A stretch of DNA of 64,000 nucleotides from Devosia sp. (GTDB lineage Bacteria; Pseudomonadota; Alphaproteobacteria; Rhizobiales; Devosiaceae): assembly GCA_015234425.1 (NCBI GenBank), contig JADGNE010000044.1, positions 1 to 64,000 of the forward strand. Reading direction: 5' to 3'. A program made the position numbers and the translations under genes. The notes below the pieces were generated by a model. That model was not told where the DNA came from. It saw only the letters and a program-made list of their open reading frames with translations, and searched no databases. Position 1 is the stretch's first letter. Each line of letters begins with the position of its first letter. Shown here piece by piece: positions 58,470 through 64,000 of this stretch.

Positions 58470-59909
58470 ATGACCGAACTGCACAAGAACCTCATCGACG
58501 GCGAATGGGTGGGGACTGACGGGGCTGAGAACATCAACCCGTCCAATCTCACCGACGTTGTGGGTGTCTATGCCCGCGCCACGGCCGAAGAGACCCAGCG
58601 GGCGATTGCCGCCGCCAAGGCCGCTTTCCCGGCGTGGTCGCGCTCAGGCATCCTTGAGCGCCATGCCATCCTGCGCAAGACCGCCGACGAGATCCTGGCG
58701 CGGAAGCAGGAGCTCGGCGAGCTGTTGAGCCGCGAAGAGGGCAAGACCTTGCCCGAAGGCATCGGCGAAGTGACCCGCGCCGGCCAGATCTTTGACTTCT
58801 TCGCTGGCGAAGTGCTGCGTCTTGCGGGCGAAATCCTGCCATCCGTGCGCCCGGGCGTGAACGTCGAGATCACCCGCGAGCCGATTGGCGTTATCGGCAT
58901 CATCACGCCGTGGAATTTCCCGATCGCCATCCCGTCCTGGAAAATTGCTCCGGCTCTGGCCTATGGCAATACCGTGGTCATCAAGCCGGCCGATCTGGTG
59001 CCGGGTTCGACCTGGGCGATCGTTGATATCCTCGTGCGTGCCGGCCTGCCCAAAGGCGTGCTGAACCTTGTCATGGGCAAGGGTTCGGTCGTCGGTCAGA
59101 CCATGCTCGACAGCAAGGATGTCTCGGCCATCTCGTTCACCGGTTCGGTGGGCACCGGCAAGCGCGTCGCTGCTGCCTCGATCGAGCACAACCGCAAGTT
59201 CCAGCTCGAAATGGGCGGCAAGAACCCGACCATCGTCCTCGATGACGCGGACCTCAAGGTCGCCGTTGAATCGGTTGCGCAGTCAGCCTTCTTCTCGACC
59301 GGCCAGCGGTGCACGGCGGCGTCGCGCGTCATCGTCACAGAAGGCATCCACGACAAATTCGTCGAGGCCCTGGCTGAGCGTACCCGCAATCTGCGCGTCG
59401 GCGATGCTCTGGACAAGGACACCGAGATCGGCCCCGTGGTCGATCCGAGCCAGCTCAAGCAGGACACCGACTACATCGAGATCGGCAAGGCCGAGGGCGC
59501 CAAGCTTGTCGCCGGCGGCGAGCGCGTGAAGAAGGACACCGAGGGCTACTTCCTGCAGCCTACGCTGTTCACCGAAGCGACGAACTCGATGCGCATTGCC
59601 CGCGAGGAAATTTTTGGCCCGGTCGCAGCCGTGATCAAGGCCAAGGATTATGACGAGGCGCTTGCCATCTCCAATGACACCGATTTCGGCCTCAGCGCCG
59701 GCATCGTGACGACCTCTCTGAAATACGCCACCCACTTCAAGCGCAATTCGGAAGCCGGCATGGTGATGGTCAACGTGCCGACCGCAGGTGTCGATTTCCA
59801 CGTGCCGTTCGGCGGGCGCAAGGGCTCGAGCTATGGTCCGCGCGAGCAGGGCAAATATGCCGCAGAGTTCTTCACCGTGGTGAAGACGGCCTATACCTCT
59901 GCCGGCTAA
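58470..59909 (+). CDS. 2-oxoglutarate semialdehyde dehydrogenase (ALDH family)
   Basis: A 479-residue NAD(P)-dependent aldehyde dehydrogenase. It has TPWNFP with N149, the general base E247 in QLEMGGKNP, the nucleophile C281 in GQRCTAASR, and EIFGPV near 380. With the FAH protein it would give 2-oxoglutarate, the last step of a Weimberg-type pentose pathway. Related substrates (succinate semialdehyde, others) are possible. It lies 43 nt downstream in the same direction and ends at a good terminator. Confidence 0.88.
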   Translation: MTELHKNLIDGEWVGTDGAENINPSNLTDVVGVYARATAEETQRAIAAAKAAFPAWSRSGILERHAILRKTADEILARKQELGELLSREEGKTLPEGIGEVTRAGQIFDFFAGEVLRLAGEILPSVRPGVNVEITREPIGVIGIITPWNFPIAIPSWKIAPALAYGNTVVIKPADLVPGSTWAIVDILVRAGLPKGVLNLVMGKGSVVGQTMLDSKDVSAISFTGSVGTGKRVAAASIEHNRKFQLEMGGKNPTIVLDDADLKVAVESVAQSAFFSTGQRCTAASRVIVTEGIHDKFVEALAERTRNLRVGDALDKDTEIGPVVDPSQLKQDTDYIEIGKAEGAKLVAGGERVKKDTEGYFLQPTLFTEATNSMRIAREEIFGPVAAVIKAKDYDEALAISNDTDFGLSAGIVTTSLKYATHFKRNSEAGMVMVNVPTAGVDFHVPFGGRKGSSYGPREQGKYAAEFFTVVKTAYTSAG

Positions 59910-59936
59910 CACCCCGGCCAGAGAGCAGAATATTGG

Positions 59937-59963
59937 ACGGGGCCGATGGGCCCCGTTTTTTTT
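59937..59963 (+). terminator. Terminator after the aldehyde dehydrogenase gene
   Basis: ACGGGGCC, GATG and GGCCCCGT are followed by eight T. Confidence 0.93.
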
Positions 59964-60092
59964 GTCCCTCGGGCATAGAAGCGGGGAAGGGCAGGAACCA
60001 AGGTTGTGGCCCGAGGGTTCGGAATGAGCCACCGGCCTTGCCTCCGCAGCCCGGGTGGCGCATGAAGGCATTACGCAGAATTGAGAGGCCTT

Positions 60093-61724
60093 ATGTCTGA
60101 GCGCCCATCCATGCTGGCGCCCTTCCGCCACGAGCATTTCCGCCTGTTGTGGCTGGCAACGCTGGTATCCAATCTCGGCGGGCTGGTGCAGTCCGTCGGG
60201 GCGGGCTGGATGATGACCACGCTCACCGACTCCCACAATATGGTGGCGTTGGTGCAGGCGTCGACGACGCTGCCGATCATGATTTTTTCCATTGCAGCAG
60301 GGGCCCTTGCGGACAATTTCGACCGCCGCACCGTGATGCTTGTTGCCCAGTCGGGCATGGCGCTGGTGTCGCTGGTGCTGGCGATCTTCGCCTTCATGGG
60401 ATTGCTCAATCCCTGGCTGCTGTTGACCTTCACCTTCCTCATCGGCTGCGGCTCAGCGCTGTTCAATCCGTCCTGGCAGGCCTCCATGGGCGATCTGGTG
60501 CCGCGCGAGGATCTGCCCGGCGCGGTGACGCTCAACGCCATGGGCTTCAACATGATGCGCAGCGTCGGACCCGCGGTGGGTGGGCTGATCGTCGCCTTTG
60601 CCGGGGCAAGCGCGGCCTTTGCCATCAACGCTTTGTCCTATCTGACGCTAATTGCGGCGCTGTGGCGCTGGAAACCCAGCCAACCCCCTGCCAGGCTGCC
60701 GCGCGAGACGCTCGGCCGGGCCATGTGGGCCGGCATTCGCTATGTGTCGCTGTCGCCCAATCTGCTGACCGTGCTGTTCCGTGGATTTCTTTTCGGTGTC
60801 GCGGCCATTGTGGTGCTGGCGCTGCTGCCCTCAGTTGCAAGCGAATATGTCGGCGGCGGGGCCATGGTCTATGGCACGCTGCTGGGGTGTTTCGGGCTCG
60901 GCGCGATTATCGGTGCTTTCCTCAATGGCCGGGTGCGGCAGCGGTTCAGCAATGAAGCCATCGTGCGGATGGCGTGCCTCGGCTTTGCCATCGCCTGCGT
61001 GACGCTCGGGTTCAGCCGCGACCCGATCCTCAGCCATTTCGCACTGTTGCCAGCAGGGGCCTGCTGGGTTCTGGCGCTGTCACTGTTCAATGTGTCGATC
61101 CAGCTCTCTTCGCCGCGCTGGGTAGTGGGCCGTGCGCTGTCGCTCTACCAGACGGCCACTTTTGGCGGCATGGCGGCCGGTAGCTGGCTCTGGGGCGCAG
61201 TAGCCGACAGCGTCGGGCCGGATTGGGCCCTGGCATCGGCGAGCCTTGTACTGCTGATGTGCCTGCTGGTCGGTTTCCGCCTGGCGCTGCCGCAGTTCAA
61301 CGAGCGCGACCTCAATCCGCTCGACACGTTCAACGAGCCGATGTTGCGTCTCGACCTCAGGCCGCAGAGTGGGCCGATCATGGTGATGATCGACTATCAC
61401 ATTGCCCAGGAAGATATTCCGCGCTTCTTCGCCCTGATGAGCGAGCGCCGCCGCATCCGCATGCGGGACGGGGCGCGGCAGTGGTCACTGCTGCGCGATC
61501 TGGAACACCCCGAGCTTTGGGTGGAGAGCTACCACGTGCCGACCTGGATCGACTACGTCCGGCACAATATGCGCCGCACCAAGGCCGATGCCGAAAATAT
61601 CGACCAGTTGCGGGCGCTGCACCGGGGCGAAGGCAAACCGAGGGTGCACCGGATGATCGAACGTCAGACCGTGCCGCTCGACGACCGGACGCCGCTCCGC
61701 GACAGCCCCGAAGTCGGGCCCTAG
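60093..61724 (+). CDS. MFS_3-family transporter with C-terminal soluble domain
   Basis: A 543-residue protein. Ten to twelve membrane segments (about 10-395) match the MFS_3/enterobactin-exporter-like group (FRLLWLATLVSNLGGLVQSVGAGWMM in part). A cytoplasmic C-terminal domain follows (about 410-525, IMVMIDYHIAQEDIPRFFALM and LWVESYHVPTWIDYVRH). Such tails are common in this group and resemble monooxygenase-like folds. The substrate is unknown. The ATG at 60093 follows GAGAGG; a TTG at 60081 is also in frame. Confidence 0.87.
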   Translation: MSERPSMLAPFRHEHFRLLWLATLVSNLGGLVQSVGAGWMMTTLTDSHNMVALVQASTTLPIMIFSIAAGALADNFDRRTVMLVAQSGMALVSLVLAIFAFMGLLNPWLLLTFTFLIGCGSALFNPSWQASMGDLVPREDLPGAVTLNAMGFNMMRSVGPAVGGLIVAFAGASAAFAINALSYLTLIAALWRWKPSQPPARLPRETLGRAMWAGIRYVSLSPNLLTVLFRGFLFGVAAIVVLALLPSVASEYVGGGAMVYGTLLGCFGLGAIIGAFLNGRVRQRFSNEAIVRMACLGFAIACVTLGFSRDPILSHFALLPAGACWVLALSLFNVSIQLSSPRWVVGRALSLYQTATFGGMAAGSWLWGAVADSVGPDWALASASLVLLMCLLVGFRLALPQFNERDLNPLDTFNEPMLRLDLRPQSGPIMVMIDYHIAQEDIPRFFALMSERRRIRMRDGARQWSLLRDLEHPELWVESYHVPTWIDYVRHNMRRTKADAENIDQLRALHRGEGKPRVHRMIERQTVPLDDRTPLRDSPEVGP

Positions 61725-61730
61725 GGGCAA

Positions 61731-62153
61731 TCAGCCCTTCAGGCGCTTGCCATTGGCATCGATGATGACTTCGCCGTCTTCTTTGGTGAACGGGCCTATA
61801 TCGGGATTTTTGAGCAGGTCCAGCACCAGTTCCGAGGGGCGGCAGAGGCGGACGCCCTTCGGGGTGACGACAAAGGGCCGATTGATGAGGATGGGATGGG
61901 ACAGCATGGCGGCGATGAGCGCGTCATCGTCCAGCTCGGGGTTGTCGAGGCCCACTTCGGTGTAGGGCGTTCCCTTCTGGCGGATAGCGTCGCGCACACT
62001 GAGCCCGGCACTGGCGATCATCCAGCGCAGCCGCGCCTCATCGGGCGGGTTGGTGCGATAATCGATCACTTCATGGGGCTCGCCACTCTGGACGATCATC
62101 GCCAGCGTGTTGCGCGAGGTTCCGCACTCGGGGTTGTGGTAGATGGTGATCAT
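61731..62153 (-). CDS. arsC: ArsC-family arsenate reductase (glutaredoxin type)
   Basis: A 140-residue reductase. The active cysteine is C10 in YHNPECGTSRNT, close to the Escherichia ArsC motif. Conserved arginines lie in INRPFVVTPKGVRLCRP. It would reduce arsenate to arsenite using glutathione/glutaredoxin. It starts 2 nt after the phoB stop, so the two are clearly in one operon. No arsenite pump (arsB/acr3) or arsR is in the window. Confidence 0.92.
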   Translation of the reverse strand: MITIYHNPECGTSRNTLAMIVQSGEPHEVIDYRTNPPDEARLRWMIASAGLSVRDAIRQKGTPYTEVGLDNPELDDDALIAAMLSHPILINRPFVVTPKGVRLCRPSELVLDLLKNPDIGPFTKEDGEVIIDANGKRLKG

Positions 62154-62155
62154 GA

Positions 62156-62857
62156 TCAGGCGGCCTGGCCAAAACGTTCGTCGAAGGAATAACCCGCGCC
62201 GCGAACAGTGCGGATCGGGTCCGCTTCACGACCGCGATTGATGGCGCGACGGAGACGGCCGATATGCACGTCGACCGTGCGCTCGTCGACATAAACATCA
62301 TTGCCCCAGACACCGTCCAGCAGTTGCTCGCGTGAATAGACGCGGCCGGGATGGCGCATCAGATATTCGAGCAGACGATATTCGGTGGGCCCCAGATGGA
62401 TGTCGCGGGTGGCGCGCCGTACCCGGTGCGTCGTGCGGTCGATTTCGAGATCGCCGACCTTGAGCGAGGCGGTGACGAGATTGGGATTGGCGCGGCGGAG
62501 GAGGGCGTGGATGCGCGCCAGGAGCTCGGGGACCGAGAAGGGTTTTACGACATAGTCGTCTGCACCGGTGGCAAGGCCGCGGACACGCTCTTCTTCCTCA
62601 CCGCGGGCGGTGAGCATGATGATCGGCACGCGGGCCGTTTCGTCACGCGCGCGGAGGCGCCGGCAGAGTTCGATGCCCGAAATTTCAGGCAGCATCCAGT
62701 CGAGGAGGATGAGATCAGGAAGCTTCTCGGCGATGGCCTGCTGGGCCTCGTCACCGCTTTCGGCCGTAATCACGCTAAACCCTTCGGCCTCGAGATTATA
62801 GCGCAGCAGGATGGCGATATCGCCTTCGTCTTCGACAACAAGGATCGTCGCGGGCAT
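62156..62857 (-). CDS. phoB: Phosphate regulon response regulator PhoB
   Basis: A 233-residue OmpR-class regulator. The receiver has E10/D11-type acids (VVEDEGD), the phospho-acceptor D53 in LLDWMLPEISG, and K in KPFSVPELLARI. The winged-helix output domain (about 130-228) has VDVHIGRLRRAI and IRTVRGAGYSF. It activates genes with Pho boxes when phosphate is low. It lies downstream of phoU and is followed at once by arsC. phoR is not in the window. Confidence 0.95.
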   Translation of the reverse strand: MPATILVVEDEGDIAILLRYNLEAEGFSVITAESGDEAQQAIAEKLPDLILLDWMLPEISGIELCRRLRARDETARVPIIMLTARGEEEERVRGLATGADDYVVKPFSVPELLARIHALLRRANPNLVTASLKVGDLEIDRTTHRVRRATRDIHLGPTEYRLLEYLMRHPGRVYSREQLLDGVWGNDVYVDERTVDVHIGRLRRAINRGREADPIRTVRGAGYSFDERFGQAA

Positions 62858-62917
62858 GGATGTGCTCCGTCGTTCGGCCTCCGGAGAAGGGGCCGTTGCT
62901 ATTAAACTATGTCAGCT

Positions 62918-62954
62918 CCCTCTCGTCCCCTTCTTTCAGGAGAGGACGAGAGGA
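62918..62954. repeat. Intergenic palindrome CTCTCGTCC/GGACGAGAG
   Basis: Nine-bp perfect arms (62920-62928 and 62944-62952) lie in the 108-bp gap between phoU and phoB. It could dampen read-through or stabilise mRNA ends. There is no T-run. Confidence 0.5.
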
Positions 62955-62965
62955 TATGCCTCGTG

Positions 62966-63670
62966 TCAGATCTTGATCTGCTGGCGCTGCAGCTGCTGGA
63001 CTTCGGCGGTAAGCTGCTTGCCGGTCTGCAGATAATAAGCGCGCTCTGCGACATTGGTGGCGTGGTCGCCAATGCGCTCGAGGTTTTTGGCGCAGAACAG
63101 CAGATGCGTGCAGGTGGTGATGTTGCGCGGATCTTCCATCATATAGGTGAGAAGTTCGCGGAACAGCGACGTATGCAGCGCGTCGACCTCGTCATCGCGG
63201 TTGCAGACTTCCACGGCGGCCTCCGCATCGCGATTGGCGTAGGCGTCGAGAGCGTCTTTCACCTGCCGCAGCACCAGCGTCTTCATGTTCTTGACGCCGT
63301 TGTAGAAGGACGGCTGAAGGCTGATGCCTTCGAGCTTGAGCGAACGGCGGGCCAGTTGCTTGGCCATGTCGCCGACGCGCTCGAGATCGTTGGCAACGTG
63401 GATGGCGGTGATGATGGCGCGCAAATCGGACGCCATGGGCTGGCGGCGGGCGATCATGGAAACGGCCATGTCATCGATGCGACGCTGCATGTCGTCGATG
63501 CGCTGATCGCCGATGATGGTGACGTCGGCCAGTTCGCGGTCAAGCGTGATGAGGGCCTTGGTACCGTTCTCGATCGCGGCTTCGACAAGGCCGCCCATTT
63601 CGGCGATGGATTGGGCGAGGGTGAGAAGCTCTTCGCTATAGGCGGTAACGATATGTTCGGCGTTGGACAT
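62966..63670 (-). CDS. phoU: Phosphate signalling protein PhoU
   Basis: A 234-residue protein of two PhoU three-helix repeats (about 15-105 and 118-215). The metal-cluster motifs are NDLERVGDMAKQLA and KNLERIGDHATNVAE. It links the Pst transporter to the PhoR/PhoB system and restrains it when phosphate is ample. It follows pstB closely (20 nt). Confidence 0.96.
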   Translation of the reverse strand: MSNAEHIVTAYSEELLTLAQSIAEMGGLVEAAIENGTKALITLDRELADVTIIGDQRIDDMQRRIDDMAVSMIARRQPMASDLRAIITAIHVANDLERVGDMAKQLARRSLKLEGISLQPSFYNGVKNMKTLVLRQVKDALDAYANRDAEAAVEVCNRDDEVDALHTSLFRELLTYMMEDPRNITTCTHLLFCAKNLERIGDHATNVAERAYYLQTGKQLTAEVQQLQRQQIKI

Positions 63671-63690
63671 AAAACTCTCCTCGTCCGCGA

Positions 63691-64000
63691 TCAGCCGATG
63701 CGGCCCATGATGTAGTCCTGGGTCTGCTTGTTCACCGGATTGGTGAAAATGTCCTCGGTGTCACCCTTCTCGATGAGATTGCCCAGGTGGAAGAACGCGG
63801 TCTTCTGGCTGACGCGGGCCGCCTGCTGCATGGAGTGGGTGACGATGACGATGGTATAATTGGTGCGCAGCTCGTCGATCAGCTCTTCGATGATGGCCGT
63901 GGCGATCGGATCGAGAGCCGAACAGGGCTCGTCCATGAGAATGACTTCGGGGCCGACGGCGATGGCGCGGGCGATGCAGAGCCGCTGCTGCTGACCACCG
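63691..64000 (-). CDS. pstB: Phosphate ABC transporter ATPase PstB (3' part only)
   Basis: The gene runs off the right edge, and 102 codons are visible. The frame begins within the ABC signature [19 protein letters not shown], then Walker [14 protein letters not shown], the H-switch [11 protein letters not shown] and the PstB-typical end [19 protein letters not shown]. It drives high-affinity phosphate uptake. The Walker A half lies outside the window. Confidence 0.95.
   Translation of the reverse strand, partial: GGQQQRLCIARAIAVGPEVILMDEPCSALDPIATAIIEELIDELRTNYTIVIVTHSMQQAARVSQKTAFFHLGNLIEKGDTEDIFTNPVNKQTQDYIMGRIG

Overview
The window is 64 kb of GC-rich, gene-dense bacterial chromosome that reads as an alphaproteobacterium of the order Hyphomicrobiales (Rhizobiales), probably Devosia-like. 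The evidence is the trxB plus LsrB/VtlR-type LysR pair, an alphaproteobacterial anti-Shine-Dalgarno small-RNA array (alpha-r14/NfeR1 or 'cuckoo' type), OhrR/Ohr, a MotA/MotB pair, and the style of RpoD and DnaG. No tRNA, rRNA, transposase, phage gene or CRISPR array was seen. The genus is an inference.

Layout. 0.2-8.2 kb: DMT transporter, class V aminotransferase, LTxxQ periplasmic protein, CBS protein, two small ORFs, a LacI-type regulator facing a 53-residue ORF across three matching operators, an aspartate aminotransferase, and a 369-residue protein of unknown function behind a sigma-54-like promoter. 8.2-9.7 kb: a non-coding block with four tandem minus-strand small-RNA genes. Each has its own -35/-10 and Rho-independent terminator. 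Three carry three hairpins that present CCUCCUCCC-type motifs in the loops. A short leader-peptide-like ORF with a terminator follows the last unit. 9.9-19.2 kb: HAD hydrolase, LsrB/VtlR-type regulator, TrxB, GreA, PQQ-type sugar dehydrogenase, cold-shock protein, TPR-methyltransferase, threonine aldolase, a secreted unknown and a CatB-type acetyltransferase. 19.5-30.4 kb: CarB, small secreted proteins, a single-domain response regulator, an rRNA methyltransferase, MotA/MotB, a GNAT enzyme and an ABC exporter. 30.5-37.9 kb: Ohr/OhrR, a secreted RNA-salvage pair (RNase T2 and CpdB), a YpfJ-type protease, a GT32 glycosyltransferase and a cupin. 37.9-51.8 kb: CarA, YqeY, a diguanylate cyclase, an MFS pump, the DnaG-RpoD housekeeping block with small downstream genes, an LLM oxidoreductase and envelope proteins. 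51.9-64 kb: a large OmpA-family protein, YjbQ, a TSUP exporter, SIMPL, a 2-keto-3-deoxy-acid dehydratase-like FAH protein with a ketoglutarate semialdehyde dehydrogenase, an MFS pump, and a phosphate block read pstB-phoU-phoB-arsC.

How genes work together. CarA and CarB form carbamoyl-phosphate synthetase but lie about 15 kb apart. RNase T2 and CpdB can turn external RNA into nucleosides and phosphate. PhoU/PhoB/PstB govern phosphate, and an arsenate reductase-like gene follows phoB directly. The FAH/ALDH pair fits the last two steps of an oxidative pentose pathway.

The most notable region is the small-RNA array. Its promoters share a palindromic T-N11-A box at a fixed distance (-47 to -62), the format bound by LysR regulators, and a LsrB/VtlR-type LysR gene lies about 1 kb away.
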